Translations under genes and position numbers: made by a program
Shown here: piece after piece, positions 47,028-61,500 of the stretch
How positions within the stretch are numbered: the first letter of the stretch is position 1
How the letters are laid out: each line of letters begins with the position of its first letter
NCBI GenBank assembly: GCA_037576195.1
Contig: CM075104.1
Span: 22,832,211-22,896,210 of the forward strand
Source of the DNA: Phytoseiulus persimilis
Taxonomy: Eukaryota; Arthropoda; Arachnida; Mesostigmata; Phytoseiidae
DNA: 64,000 nt
Reading direction: 5' to 3'
Notes under the pieces: generated by a model
Databases searched by the model: none
What the model was told of the DNA's origin: nothing
What the model saw: the letters and a program-made list of their open reading frames with translations, nothing else

Positions 47028-50000
47028 TCATTGACGGCTTCATCTACTTTCGATAATAATGTGTCGGCGGAGCGTCTTCTTATCGTCTGCCATCCGCTCT
47101 CTGCCACACCTGCTGCAGCTGCTGTTTGGCTGCTGACATCCCGATTTCAAATGCACCCACCCGTAGCCGGCAGCTAGCTACACGCCCCATTCGACTGGCG
47201 TTTCTTTCCGCTTGCCGAAGGAGAAAAACCCTTTCTCGGAGGGATTTCTGCTACAGTTGTGAACATCTGCTGCAACTGCAAGCCGCCGTCTGCCGAGTGT
47301 GTACTCGGCAAGTGTCTGTCGAATTCCCAACAAGCCGGGGCTACCGCTTGCTTTCGCGGGGGACTACGGTTTTTGATCTCCTATTATGCATTCCTTATTG
47401 TCTGTGCACCTCCAGCGAAGCGGCACGACCCGGACACAGGCCGTTCAACAGCCGTATGAGGAAGAGAGGAACAATTTTCCGGTTTCTTGCCCCACGGGAT
47501 GGAAGATAATGACGAGGCACAAACAGCTTTCGACAACGCTCGCGAACTCCGCATGAATTTTCACGCCTGCAAGCGCGACGAGGGCTCGAGGCAGCTTCGG
47601 ACTCAGTGTAATCCGATCAGCGCTGAAGAGCACCTGCGTTGCGAAATCGGATACGAGTCATAAAGTTGTGGCGTCGGCTCGATTTTTTTCGCTTCTCGAA
47701 AACCCCCTCCGTGCTCTGAAGGCGACAACGAAAGGTCAGGTCCCTGGTACCTCTCTCACGGCGAGCAAGAACTCACTGAATTCTCTCCATTGAAGTCATT
47801 CCGGAAATACCTTTCTAGATATTGTCGCGACTTCCTTTTTGTTCGTTCTGTTGGTTGTTCGACAGACATCGGCGAGGAAACCGGATCAGATTCTAGCGTC
47901 CCGAGGCCACCGGGCGGTTTTGAAAGCGTCCGGCGGAAGGCTTCCGGTACCGCTTGTTGTTGCGAAAGTTCGCTTTCGTCCGCGTCGGGTATCGGAGGTT
48001 CGAGACGTACGAAGATCTGCGAGCAGTCGAGAGAGGAAAACGGAGCGAGCGATTCAGCTCGAGGTGCGGGGGACATGTTGTGTACGTGTTCGACGGGGAG
48101 GGCTCGCGTGAGTGCTTTTTTCCGCGTGTGGCACGGTCGAGTCTATAAAACAAAGTGACATCCCGACAGATACCGAAAACTAAATATTCGCTCGAATAAC
48201 GCTCAGCGAATGCGTTCGGGAAAAACACGACAGCACTGCCGACGTTTATCCCTATTTACATGGCGCACGGAGTGAGCTCTGTGGCGCTTCCAGAATAGTG
48301 TTGATCGCCGTTATGCTATGGAAAGGCATTTTCTCTCGCCCCGATGGATCCGGTGCTCCGCAATCTGTTTTTGGTCTATTCTCCGTAGACTATAGCTGGG
48401 CCAAACCGCAACGGGATCAGCGGAGAAACAGGGAAAATCTGACTGATGGCCGCCGAAAAATTGGCAAAATAGTTTTTCAATTCAACAGCCTGGAAAAACT
48501 GATATTTGTTAGGTGATATCGCGTTTTGAACGAATTCAGTGTACCCGTTACAGAACTTCTCTCCTGGACAAGGAGAATCGGGCAGTCTAAAAAGGTTCTA
48601 GAGTTTCAAGCTTACCCGATATCTGAGGTGACGTTTTTTTGGCCTATCTTGTTTAGACGCTCCCTCCCGGACGGGGAAACGAGGGAGGGCACATCAGAGG
48701 AGCTTATCGCCTACACTTGGTCGTTGAGTCCTCGCTCGTTATCTCTACATACGTGACCTGGGCAACTCTAAACACAATTTGTGACCCTTCGCAGTTACCA
48801 CCCCTCTCGCCATCCGGTTGGGAGCTCGCGGGTGCGGCCGCCCAGCGGGTCTGCAAGGCGCCCGTCCCACCCCACCTCAACCGAGCAACCGCCGAGATTC
48901 AGTGTATCGACGTGTGTGTCATATAGATGCAGCAACTTGAGTAGCTAAACAAGAAGAAAAATAGTCGTGGTGTAGAAACTACTCGATGTGACAATTTTTC
49001 GTTCGAGCGGTTTTTCTGCAGGCCGAACACATTTGTTGGAGGACAACTTCAGCGTACGACTGCTTGATGACGACGAATGTTCGGCGCCGCGATGATTATT
49101 CCCAAAGTTTCCTTCGCGAGCTTGCCTTCGTCGAGTGGAAAGGCTTCCGGCGAAAGCAGAACAAAACCGTGGAGTGTTTTGTTTCCGAAGCGGACACGCT
49201 CGGGAAAAGCCGCTGGAGCAGCGGTGCACGGAACTGCATCGTCGCTCTTCCAATCCGGATGACTTCAACTCTTTCGGAAATGAACCGCTGTCACGCCGTT
49301 TCACTTCTAGCGAGCGGGGGAAAAAATGTCGCGATGATGTTTTCGGTCTCGTTGACAGGAAATGAACGTTTGCTGCTGAGGGAAAAACATGCCGTTGCTA
49401 TATTTCGACTGAAATCCCTTCAAATTCCCGTGGTGCTTTCTGAGCTCGGTATGGCGTGATTGCGCGACCGAGTCGGCGAGCGCGATCGGTCTCGGCGGGA
49501 TCTCTCGGACCGCTTGCCATGAACTCGACTTTGGTCCTGGCAGCGGATTCGTTCTTCATTGCCGCGTTCCACGCAATCGATTGGAAACGCCGCAGGACGT
49601 GGCCGAGCAAGCCGGGCCGGTAGCGTCCGTCAGCGCTTCCATTCGGAGCGGGATCGTCAACCCTGCGAGGCGTCGTGCCGTTCATCAATTCGAAGTCCGC
49701 CGGTTTTTAGCTTTTGTCACGTGATCCGTCGTGTTTAGCTCCGGTGATTAATTGTTGGAGGAGGAAAATTTATTGTCATTGATGGGGGTAATTAAAGCGA
49801 GCCTACAACGTCGGAGCGACGTGCACTGATCGTCGTTTGCCTCTCGTTTCGCCGTCCTTCGCCTCCGTCCCGTTCCAGCGCTGGCGGGACTGACCCAGAA
49901 CGAAGTGTTGGATGAGTTTGTGGGGAGGCTGGTCGGGGGACGTGACCGCGGCGAAGAAATTCCTTCCCGGCTATAGATGACATTCTCTCTCATTTCGTTC

Positions 50001-53000
50001 GTTCGTCCGGGCGAGCGGGTGCGGCTGTATGTTCGACTTAGTTCCATAATCCTCCCCTCGCGCGATATCTGCATTCCTCTATATAATTTTGTGACGCGGG
50101 GCGGATCTTCATTGAGTTGTGACGGGACGCCATTTTAGTTGTCTTGTTCCTGCTCCATGGGCAAACCAACCGACAGCCTGGCTGGCGCTTGTTGGCCCGC
50201 CCGACCGCTGGCGGATGGGCCTGACATGTCTGCTGTGCTTCGCAGGGGACTCTTCCTTGTCTAGAATTCCTTCTTTTTCCACTCCTACTCGCAGGCCGCA
50301 TCACACCCCGGCCCCGCCCCGGTCTGTTCGAAGACTCGGGCCAGCGATCATTCCTCTTTGGCTCGACTTGCCATTCACAAACTACTTGCCTTCCGCTATT
50401 CAATCTCATATCAGCGCTTCTGCAGAAGATATCCCCCTGCAGGCATGGCTCGTTTGCTGGCAACATAAATGCTTACTACTAGATGGACTCTGATGTCCTG
50501 AAAGGCCGGATGTCCTGCGGAGCTATTGGTCGACGGACGAGCATCAACTTGCTCGTGAAGGCCGATGACTCACTGAAGCGAGCTATGCTACGGTCTAACG
50601 AGTCGATCTATCCTGGCGCAAAAGCCGCTCAACAGCATTGGGACAGCCGTTTTTATTTGCAGTTCGTTCGGACGACGCTGCGAAGTTGAGAAATTTCACT
50701 CCGGAACTCGCGTTCAACGTCGACGTTGATGTTTCCAGGAGCGAAACCGTCGTGGCTTTCGGAACTCGGCGTCGTAATCGTCGTATAATTTGGGAAAAAC
50801 CAACTGGAACACTTCATGATATCCTTTATCCTGTTGTCGAACTAGAGTTGTGGAGCAGCGAGCTATCCAACGAACGGAATCGAGAAAAAACCTCGAACGA
50901 TCGGCCCGGGCGGCCTGCTCTCGTCAGATCCGTCCGCAACCCCGGCTGCTTTCAAGTCAACTAGCCTCGTGCGCAGTCAGCGTGTTTCGTTGTGCCACGG
51001 TGGATGGATTTTCGAGCCGAGGAGATTGAAATGACTCTCGGATTTCGAAGAGGGCAGAACAGCTCTCAAGGACTACGCGAGATTTGAGGTTGATGCGGAA
51101 GTGGCTCGCAGGTGGAGTCAGCGGTCTGTTGAATGTTCCCAACCGTTCTTCTCAATCACCATTCTTCCTCGCCTCGAACGATAATCCTTCATTAGCAATG
51201 CCTTATTTTCCCCGTTCCCTCGCAACTCCTTTCTCTGCTCGGAATTATTAGTGATGATAACAATGATAGACGAGCTAGACGAGCATTCTTTCGTGTGAAA
51301 TCAATTTCCGATCACAGAGTTTCCATTGTCACCGTTTCCTCAACGACATAGAAAATTCCTTAGCGCAACCTCGGCGAACGAGGCGAAGATTCGCTATCGG
51401 CGTTGAAAATTCCGACCGCTGTTCCGGGCTCGGCTTCCCCCGATTTCCTGGGAGGCGATCGGGACGCATCCTCCGTTGGTTGCTCCGTAGCATGCCGCCT
51501 GCAAGCTGGTGATAAGGAAATTGACTGGCAGCGGCGCGATGTTCTCCGGCCGAGTTGTCTGCGTTTACTTCACCCTCCGACCTTGGATACTTAATCCACT
51601 GCACGGCCTCCTCTCCTCGCGGGTTTCCGTGACGCGACGGGCTCCTGAGCCCGAGTTCCCGCCGCGGCGAATCTCCTCAAAACCGACTCGTCCACTCGAT
51701 GGTGAATCGACTCCAACATAATCCCACCGGTAAGCCGGCAAGTCAGCCAGTTGGGCGGTTGTTCGTTCCGCTGGCAGACTGTGAATCCACATACCAACCG
51801 GTGTACGAATGGTGATGATTAGACGAAACATTAGAGCGTCCCGCGCTTAACGATGCCACGCAGGTGGCTCTGACACCTCTTCCATCTGTCCTGCAGTTAA
51901 CAGAGGTTCCTCCAGCAGAACGGTAGCAGAACGTCCGGGACAACTTCAGCAAGTGCTCAGCGGAGTTGGAGAATTCGAGAGGGAGCTTGACTCCAAGAGT
52001 CTCGCAAACTCCCTCGATCTCTCCTTTCCGCGAGTGGGAGCATGGAGTTTGGCGTCGTTAAGCTGTGAGGCCACTGCTTCTGGAACAAGAGCGCATACTC
52101 GTGAGTCTGTACTCGGAAGTACATAAGTATAGAGGTGGCGGGAACTCCCAACGTGTTCGATTCCCAGCGACCCGAGATAGTCATGACCCGTTCGATTCGT
52201 GTCCCGAGGAGACGTCACTCCACCTAACGCCGATTCTACTCTACACTTCGGATTCTTTCACTCCGGTTATTGAGGTTCCCTTCGGCTCGAGCGTTAAACT
52301 AGGAAATGAAGCTGTCGCGATGAGAGCTCGGATCTGGGAAGCTCACGCAAACTGTCCTGGCAGGGAAGATTGATTCTCGAGTATTCGGGAAGATCCCATG
52401 ATCAGATGAAAGGTGGGGCTTCCAGAAGTCTCGGTTTCGTGTGATGACAAGTGAGTGTAACTACATTTGTTGCTTCAAATCCAGCTCCGTTGGGAGCTTT
52501 CTGTTTTGTTGGATCAGGATTCCGATAAGCTGTTCTTCGAGTTTCGTTCCCGCTTCGGCGAAAGGTCGGCTGCCAACCAACCTCGCGTTCAGATGGCTTG
52601 TCTGGCCGTCTCGGCCTGGTTCGAGACTAACGCGTCTTGCGTTCAAGGCTTAGCTTATTTTCCCCGATGAGATAACGAGAGATTTGTGACCATCGAGGAA
52701 GCCATAACTTCTTCGGAAACAACGTCTTTCCGTGTTCGTTAGTTCGGGGTTGAGACAGCAGTTTTCCAAAGCCGTCTGCGAGCATGTGATCGGAACCTTG
52801 AGCGTTGAGTCACATTTCGTGTTGCGTGTCCGCTCGCAGAGCAATCTCGCGTTGCATAACCTCCCATCCCATCCTATTGATGGAATAATAACTATCCGTA
52901 GAACCCGGAAAGGAACCGCGCGGTTTTTCCCCCGCCTGGGCCTCTATCGGCTGAAACCTCACGTTCGGAGTTCGCACGAGATGAGGGGGAAACTCTCGAT

Positions 53001-54873
53001 CCCGGGAGCGCCAACTGAAGAATAGAACCTCGATGTTTGCGCGACAACAGGGTTTCACCGATGAGCTGTTTCGTCCCGGATCAGAGTTCCGGATCTCCAG
53101 ATTTAGTACATTGTGAGAAGAGTACTCGCGAAGCATCCTGTCTAGACGGCCCCACGCCCCTGGGTGACCTTTCCGAATCGGGATCCTCCTTTCCGACATT
53201 CCGATCCGTATCGTGATCCTGTGCAGGAGTTTGCCGTTGTCAAGGATACTCTTGGAGAGCGTTTTTCCTCGTTAGTTCCAAGCTTCCACCCCCGCCTCGA
53301 ACTGAACATAAATGTCGTCTGAGGCTGAAGTGCGCCTTCGCAATTGTCCGCTTCCGGCTTCTCCGGGTCGGGCATCACACTAGAATCCGTGTTTGACAAG
53401 AGTTTACTTCGTCGTACTTCAGCACCTCGCTCGCTTGTACACTGGCATCGTCGAGATGCGTGTTCAACTCAACCCGTCTCCAGCATCCGACTAATCCATC
53501 TTGCTGAAGTTGGGTCTGGCGCGGATTTGTCCATCCTAAGGTTTGTTCCGATTTTGAAAATCTAAACTATTGGAGGGAGCCTCCTCTGTTTCGGAAGTGA
53601 CATCTACATCGTAAACTCTCATCAGTCATGTCTGTCTGTCGCACAGTCAGTTTGTCCGTCATTATGTCTGTCCCCGGCTCCGTCTTCCTGTCGGAGCGTT
53701 CGGTCATCTCGCGACTTCATCACGCAGCCTGAGCTCCAAGCCAAAAAGCCATCTGTCTTCTTTAGCTGGAGCGGGCTGTCAGCGTTGAGCAAAGCCGAGT
53801 ATAAACTGTAATTCATTAGTCATCGCATATCTCGAGTCCCCCTTCAGGGAGGCGACGAATTCTTCGTGTAACTTGAGAACGCTCAATTCAATCCGGATCG
53901 GCTCGGATTCAGCCACGCACTCAGTGATTGATGGAACGCTCGCCGTCGGCTAATCTCTCGGCCGGACAGATTCGTTGGAAGGACACTTGGAAACGCTCCG
54001 CGGCGTCGAAGCGTCTGAAGACCCCGGGAGACGCTGAACGTGAACCGCGGACCCCTTGCGTTCTGATTTGAAGATCCTCCCACAGATCGCAACAACCAAC
54101 GATCATAAATAACGTTGGCGCAACATCTGCTGCGAGTGTTTATCCTCGACTTTGTTTATGTTCAAGCTCGTGGAGTCAGGTCTGGGCGGTTCCGGAGAAG
54201 CTTTGCCAGTCAAGGCCGGTGACTTTCTATTCCTTCCCGGAACTACAACACAACCGCTTCGGGCGCTGTGCTGAGGTTGCGCTGGAGACAACTTCGCCGT
54301 TTGTTGAGTCGGTAACCCTTTTCCGATCGCTTCTGCTCGACCGATGCACTCATTCTTTTGTGATCTTCCGCCTGGCATGGAGGTGTTGAGATGCTCCCTA
54401 CGGGAGCTGCATGAGACGAGTCGATGAGTCATAGAGGACCTTTCATCGGTATGCTGATTCGAAACTAAAGGCGAAGGCCGCGACTCTCGGCCTCCGAGCC
54501 GGGGAAAAGCCAGCTCCAACATCGAATCGGAGAGTTTCCGCCGAGGACTCAGCTTCCTTTAACAACATCCCTGCTAGAACGAGAAACTTTTGGAAGCAGT
54601 TGACTTGTGCAAACATTCCGTCCAAATTTTGACCCATAGAACATATTCGATTCAAGCTCCGAAGCTACCGTAGAAGTGCTCAGATCCAGGACCGATTGAG
54701 CTCCTTCGAAAACGGGCGGCGTCGCTACTGATGATGAACGCTCGACGTTATGCATCGAGAAATCCAGCTCCTCCGGATAACAACCCTGAGTCGCCGATTC
54801 ATTGCTTCCCGGAGAGTATTTTCGGAATCGTTGGCGCGCTCGAACTTCGTCAGGAAAATGACTCCACCATCCA

Positions 54874-55572
54874 CTACCATCGGTCGCTCGTGGAAAAGGA
54901 GCTCTGCCGCCCCATGCTCCTGTGATCGTCTCCTAGAGATGGAATGGAGCCTTGAGTGAATATCGATTCGCTCACAACTCCGGTGAAAAACTGGATAACT
55001 TGGAACCGCCCGACGCTACTTGACTGGACAAGTCGCCCGCTGCTCCGAGAGAGGTGAAGGGCTGCAGAAACTGGTTTCCAAACTCTCCAGCTGCGATCGT
55101 CGGGTCTTCGAGTAATGATCGAGTCTGACTGTGGGAGTCGTCTGTAATAAAGAGTCCAGGAAAGACTCTCGTTCTCCGCAATAAGTATTCGGACGGCCGC
55201 AGGATAGTCGGCACGCGAGTTTTTCCACTTATTTCCTCGGCGCTTCTTGCTCCCTTCCTCAATCCCTCTTACTCGCTGGAACGGGAATGCCTCATGGCGA
55301 CAGTGTCCATCGCCCGAGACGAATGCGAGAGAGTCCCCTCCGAAAAGCTGCCGTACCCTCTTATCCATCCCTGAAGTGATAGCCAAGCTATTCCGGAAGC
55401 GTTTCTCGGTCTTCTCTTCCTGGCCGTCACCGTCTGTGTGTTCTCGCTTCTTGTCTTCTCCTCCTCCTCCCACCCCCCTTCCTCCCGAACAGCCGAAGAT
55501 GGATGAACGCGCGGAAGCTGCGTTGCCTGCGACGCGTCCCCGGATCCTCCGCAGGATCCCGCAGTAAACCAC
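54874..55572 (-). CDS. Long open frame, coding status doubtful
   Basis: This 232-codon frame from ATG to stop is the longest unexplained open frame in the window. It starts with an Arg/Ala-rich segment and a Gly run (GGRGVGGGGED), then a Lys/Glu-rich segment (KREHTDGDGQEEKTEKRF), and later has no recognisable domain, signal peptide or membrane segment. The region is GC-rich, which lowers stop-codon frequency, and a 144-codon plus-strand frame overlaps its 5' part. It may be a chance frame. No upstream promoter motif or splice partner was identified. Confidence 0.18.
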   Translation of the reverse strand: MVYCGILRRIRGRVAGNAASARSSIFGCSGGRGVGGGGEDKKREHTDGDGQEEKTEKRFRNSLAITSGMDKRVRQLFGGDSLAFVSGDGHCRHEAFPFQRVRGIEEGSKKRRGNKWKNSRADYPAAVRILIAENESLSWTLYYRRLPQSDSIITRRPDDRSWRVWKPVSAALHLSRSSGRLVQSSSVGRFQVIQFFTGVVSESIFTQGSIPSLGDDHRSMGRQSSFSTSDRW

Positions 55573-58500
55573 CGAGCATAATCACCGCAGCTCTTCTCCG
55601 TCGCTCTCGTGAGGCTCGTACTCCGAGACCTCCTCGCTCGGAACCGATCACGACTCGTCGAGTCATCGGTGGGAAAAATTCGTTGTCGTTCCTCTCCATT
55701 CATCCCTCTGATTCGGGAGGTCCGGCCAAGGAATCATTCTCCAGGAGCCAGAATCAGAGGAGGCTTCCACTCGGCGCTGTCGTCGAGGGCTCCGTCGGTC
55801 TCCGCGATCCATTTTCAGTTGAACGCTTCATTTCCATTCGTTGCGGCCGATTCGTTACCTGCTATCAATCTGTTCCATGGAAAGTTCGCGCCCACGCCGC
55901 TTCCCGCGCCGGATCGCGGCAGCAATGCAAATGGTGAATCGCCAAAGCCGAGTTGGCGGCCAACGTTGCTCGCATATCCCACATCGAGTAGGTGACTGGT
56001 AATCTGAATTGACAGCAAGCCAGCCCCTCCATTCTTCTCCAGCTCCCCGGGAGCCGAGCGAAGTGTTGCCAACTGCAGCCGACCCGCTCCCTCCCGACCG
56101 GGGAGAGGAGTCAGTCAAAGTCGGCGATCTCCTCGACATGCCCATTCGTCTGTCCCGGTGAACCTTCTCGTCGTGCGTTCTCCCCCGCTATTCCCCGGGA
56201 GCGAGTTCGCGAACCCGCAAACAAGCACGCACTCTTCCTGTTATGCACCCTTCCCATAGTCATCCCATGGTCATAGATGCACCCTGGGAGGGACGGAGAC
56301 CACCAACGCCAGTGCCGCATGTCTGCCGCTGGCCTTCAAGTCGTCTATTTGATTAGATTACAACGCCCTATTCCTACCCGCCGACGCGGACCTAGTTCCC
56401 TACCTCCTCTTCGTGAGCAGAGATCTTTTTCTCAGACTTGGAGAACACCAGACAGCAGCGTATGTGGCCCCAGGGACAGGGCCCGAACAAGTGCTCCCAA
56501 GTACTGTCCTCAAAAGTCCACTGCTGCGCCCGTCGTTGCCTACACTCCCCATGAGTCTCATAATTTTTTACTCGGACATCCGTCTGAACCCAGTCCGGTC
56601 CAGCTAAAGAACAAAACCTCTCAAAGCCTCCCACGAACCCACCGAGATTTCGACTGGTAACGAATTAGCCGAGAGGAAGTTGGCTTCATGTCAAACATGA
56701 AAAATCACGAGGCTCGGGCTGGCAATCGGCGGGAGGGTGGCTAACAGCAGTAAATACTACAATCGTTCAACTCGCCTCGAGAGGAACAGCGGAGGGGCTG
56801 ACTGGTCGCTCGAGGGGAAGTCGGCGAGGTTCCCGCTGAAACCACCGACCACTGGACAAACCTACCCCACCCAAATCTCAAAGGACTCTCGTCGGCGTTT
56901 CTATTGAATAATTCACCACTTCATCATCCGTACGGACAACACTCTCACTTCGCTTCGTTGCGAGCTCAACGAACTGACCACATGCTTTTTCCAGACGGAC
57001 GTCGAAGTTCGCTGCGTAGTCGACAGAATACACAGTCGACTTCGGGGAGTTTCTGTGCATTGCAAACGCTCAACATTGTCCGGATGGGGCTCCCAGGACA
57101 ATGCCTCTCGAAAAATGGGCGAAGTTCCCGAGGGGACGTCGTCGCGTTTATAAAGCGAGAAGCCAGTCCTCTCGGGCGCAAAGTATCGAAACTACCTGGT
57201 GTCTGATGCTGTCAGAATCGCGGTGGGAACTCCCTCCGAGTGATGACGATAAATAGAAGCGGAAAGCCGATTGACGTCACGGAAGCCGTCGACAAGTCTC
57301 ACACGGCAGTTCACGTCCGTGCCGGGAAATAGGAAAGGGGAGAGGGGGTGCGGGGTTTCCCTTTCGGCTGCCCGTCGGTGGTCGGTCTCCTTCGTTTTCG
57401 CCTCTCATTCTTTTTCTTTTCCTTTCGACGGTTAACTCAATTTCCTCTCAAACTTTTCCACTTAGTGGTCAAACGAATGAAACTCCTCCTCAGCTAATTT
57501 CGTATTCTCTGTGCGTTTTCCAGACCTCCTTTTCCGCTACTGCGCCGCTCTTCCGCTGTGTGTCCTGCGTCGAGCGTTGTGCGCTCCCCCTCCCTCGCCA
57601 ACCAGGAGAACGAATATTTCGATCCAAACGTCGTGGAGTTCGTCTCATTCCAACCGGAGTCAGAATTGAAGTTCTCCATTCGGGACTCCTCCTAGTTTGA
57701 TTCCCTTTGAAGAGGTTCATTTTCTTGGATCAGACTTCTTAGATTCACATGAATATACATTTTTCGAGCACCGAGGCAATTCCGCTAAACTTCGAGGAAC
57801 TGACTTTATTGATCCGGCGAAGAAATTTCAGCCGCCCGGAGCACGACTCGGTGACTGCTGTAGAGGAGCATCGATGGTCAGATCGCCGGACCCCTCGCAG
57901 GGCGAATTCAAAACAACGTAGAATCTCTTCCGTCCTCGTATGTGTGCAAAAGTTCCTCGGGCTTGAGAACAATGTCTTTGTGGAGTCACTATTCATCGGG
58001 ACAGTGGACGTTTCCATTGAATAGGGCCCATCCTTAATTGTGTCCCAGGACCTGGACGAAACCTTGACAGAGCCTCGGACCGTCTGCCAGGCAATACATT
58101 GTTTCAGAGAGGGAAAACAAGCTTCTGTGAGGCGGGTTTCTGAGGGATCTAGGTGGCCAACGTGCAAGCCGGACCTTTGTGAGGAACACTGGGCCTCTTC
58201 TGGGGAACAGGAGCGGACTCCTCTTCTGCTGAAGCCCTCAGCGCTCGGGAGCAACGGGTCCGAGTCGAGCGAGAGAGGTGACCACTATTTGCATTCTGAT
58301 TGTCTTCCGCGACGAGTTCTGTTTGCTTCTGCTCGTTTTCCAGCTGTGCTCTTAGGTGGCCCTACATTAATCTACATTAATTAACCGCTGACGCTGAATT
58401 TCGACCTGTCTTCGAGAGCGGCGCTTCCGAAGCAAAACCAGTTAGCCGACTCAAAGTCTGAGCCCGGTAGAGAGCTCCGAATAGAAGCCACTTAACGAGA

Positions 58501-61500
58501 CGGGGTTCGAGCCCGGAGCTTGCGTTCGTGAGAACATGTTCTCAAGTCGCGCGATTCGCAGCGGACCAAAGTGAGCGCATTGTAGACAGCATCAATCCGA
58601 AAAACTCGTTCCGAGTCAAAAGTAGACTCTCGAGAGATAGGTTCGACAGGATCGAAGAGGCCAACTCGAAGGCAACTCAGAGCTGCCACGGCTCGCTGCT
58701 CGGAGCGAGAGGCTACGCATGAGGTTCCACGGCAGCGGGGTAGCGGGAGAATGCAGTTGTTCGTCGAGAACGCCGAGTTGTTCCCTCGCGAGCCATACGA
58801 TTGACGAATATGTATGACACTCATATGACTAGGATACGATATGAATGAATGAATGAACCATCGGAGGGACCGGCGAGCGATGAAACGAGGGAGGCGCAGG
58901 GAGACCCGGTCTACTTCTTCCCGACCAGCCCTGGCTTCACACTTCATTCAGTTCGACGACGACGACCAGCGAGGCAAGAATTCCTCCAGGCCTCCGAGAA
59001 ATACGATTAAGTTCCGATAAAGGCCCGCTCACTCCTCGCTGCTCACACTTACGCTCGAGCGGATGGGGCAGGCGTTTTTGTGAAGACATATTTCTCCGCT
59101 TATGGTGGAATGACTTCGCCGACTGAGTCTTCGTCCCACTCCTCGTAGGCTTCCTTTGACCGCCTCTTTTCCGCTCGGTGTTCTCCCGCGCACCGCTCAA
59201 TGGCGGCGAACGATGCTGCTGAGTTCGAGTTCGCGACAGGATTCCGTCCGCGCACGTCCCGAGCGCGGGGAACCAGCGAAGATCCTGACCATTCTCTGCG
59301 GCGACGATGCATGTTGCGGGGCAGAGGACGTCGGTCGTTGAAGGTAACGATAATGTGATAACAGCGGTAGCGGTAACTTTGAGCGCCACAAGGAGAGCGA
59401 CACCGAGAGAAACTAATTCTCAAAAGCCATGGTTATCCAGCGAGCTCCCAGGAGACAACGAAATGTTTCTCGGACAGAGCAGAGTTACATACTCCTGTTT
59501 GAGGTTGATGACATCATGCGACATCATTGCCCGTTTCCGGTACACACGAGGAATTTCCTCCGGCTTCAGTCCCGACGGGATCAGCTCGTGGTCAAGAGGG
59601 AAGGAGACGGTGGACGCCAAAAATTCCTTGCTCGAGATCGACATCTTCGAACTTCGGCGCCTTCCATCAGGAGCCGCGCATGGGGGAATTCGCTGTCCGC
59701 ATGTGGTTGAATAATTGTTTGTGCTCTGAAATTTGATATGATTGTCCTGCTGGCGGTCGCAAACGATTGTCGAACGACCGGCAGCGGGGCATCAACGCAA
59801 CCAATTAGTGGGAATATGTGCGCGTTGGAGGCAGTTTCAGCTACCCGCGGCGAAGACCGCGCCTTTCAATCGGCACTACCGAAGAGTGGTTGTCGCGTGT
59901 GGACGAGAGTGCGCTTCGACTTTCACTAATCGACGATTCGGCTCCTTTCATTCGACGAGCTCGCTCCGATGCCGCCACGAGCAGTTATTAACGAATTCGG
60001 CGATGTTGGCACGAGATCGAGTGGTGCTATTCGGGCTCAACGAATTTTTCGGCACTGCGTTCGTCCTGCAGCCTGCTGATTGGAGAGCCGCTGAGTTCGA
60101 TTCCGCCTCTACCGACCTGATCCGGGGATCGGTACAACCACTTTAGAATGCCTACAAGTACCGCTCCGTCCCGGGGTGCGCCATTAGCGAGACGTGATTA
60201 TCACCACATAGCCTCAATATCCTCTTTCAAACAGCTCATTCCACCCTGAAGCAGAGATCCTCTTCTTTTCCCCTTCTACAATCGCTTGGAGGGCCTTTCC
60301 GGATTCGGAGACACTAATCCTCGGATCATCGAGCAATGTTCTCGGTGACGGAAGTCCTCAACAACGTCTTCAAGTTTTTTTTTCCGAGAGGAGCGCCGAG
60401 ACGAAACCCGAACTCGGAGCGATATTCATGCCAGAAGGTTCCAGAAAAAGTATCAGAAAGGTATCAGCGTCGCTGATACAGCAAGCTGACCAGTTATCTT
60501 AGCTGAGAGAGAATCGCAGATTCGAAAGAGAATCACTTTTATTCAATGGAACGATGAGAACGATTCGAAATTCGACCGAAAAAATGACGTATCCCAGCGG
60601 AGCTCTAGTTTCTCCGCGAGTACCAACGTGGAGCGTTCCAGGAGCTGATATTGATGATGTTGATAATTCGTATTTTCGTCTCCCAGTAGCCGAGAACTTC
60701 CACTGATTCGGTGGCCACGGTGAAACGCCCCCAGTTGGAGCTCGTGAACAGTTGCCGACGAGATTCCACGATGGCCTTTGATAGAAGAAACCTTAAGGGA
60801 GCTCATTGACGATGATCGAGCTGCGGTGGGAATCTGTGATGGAAGTGGTATTGTGGACGTATATTATTGACAGAGGAAGCTCTACCGGTGACTCCTTTAG
60901 CAGTGGTTTCTGCCCACAGTACACATGGCATGCCGAAGCAATTCCTGAATTATTTAGTCTTCATCACGCTCTCTTAAATTCATAGCGAAGCGAAGCCCAC
61001 GCAACTGAACCGAATCGCACCGAACTGAACGGCGTAAGTGGGCCGAGCATCCTACACCTGCTTCCACCAAGCCCACTCGATGCTCATTCAATGCATCCCT
61101 GGCAAGAGGAGGAAACAGTTGCAATCAAACAGAGTATCCTCGAAGAATCGTCGATGGATCGACGCTGGCCAAGTTTCGGTTTCTCGTCGGAAACCTCCGG
61201 ATACGATTCAGAATCCCGGCCCAGTGCTCGAGTCGTTTCGACGGGTTCATTAAGAGCGGGTGCATCTTGCTGGGAGAACGGTTGCGCCTGGGAATGTGGG
61301 GCTCGGAAAGCGCCCTGAAAGTTTGCAACGCTGCGACCTCATCGAATCAGAACAAACAAACGAGACGAGAAACGAAAGAGGTTATCTTTGTTTGGAACTT
61401 TGAGAAATGTTGTTTCAGAAACATAAATAACCTCATGATTCGCCGCGAGAACGAGGGAATCCGGAGCAAACAAAGGAAGAGAAGAGGGTGGGTCTCAAAG

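Larger units (their letters stand above)
34071..54873. other. Gene-poor 20.8 kb stretch
   Basis: I found no recognisable protein family, RNA gene or transposon. Open frames are mostly 60-150 codons, on both strands, often overlapping. The sequence contains scattered simple repeats, T runs and GC-rich blocks, as expected of large introns or regulatory DNA of a gene outside the window. Short exons of divergent genes cannot be excluded. Confidence 0.4.
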
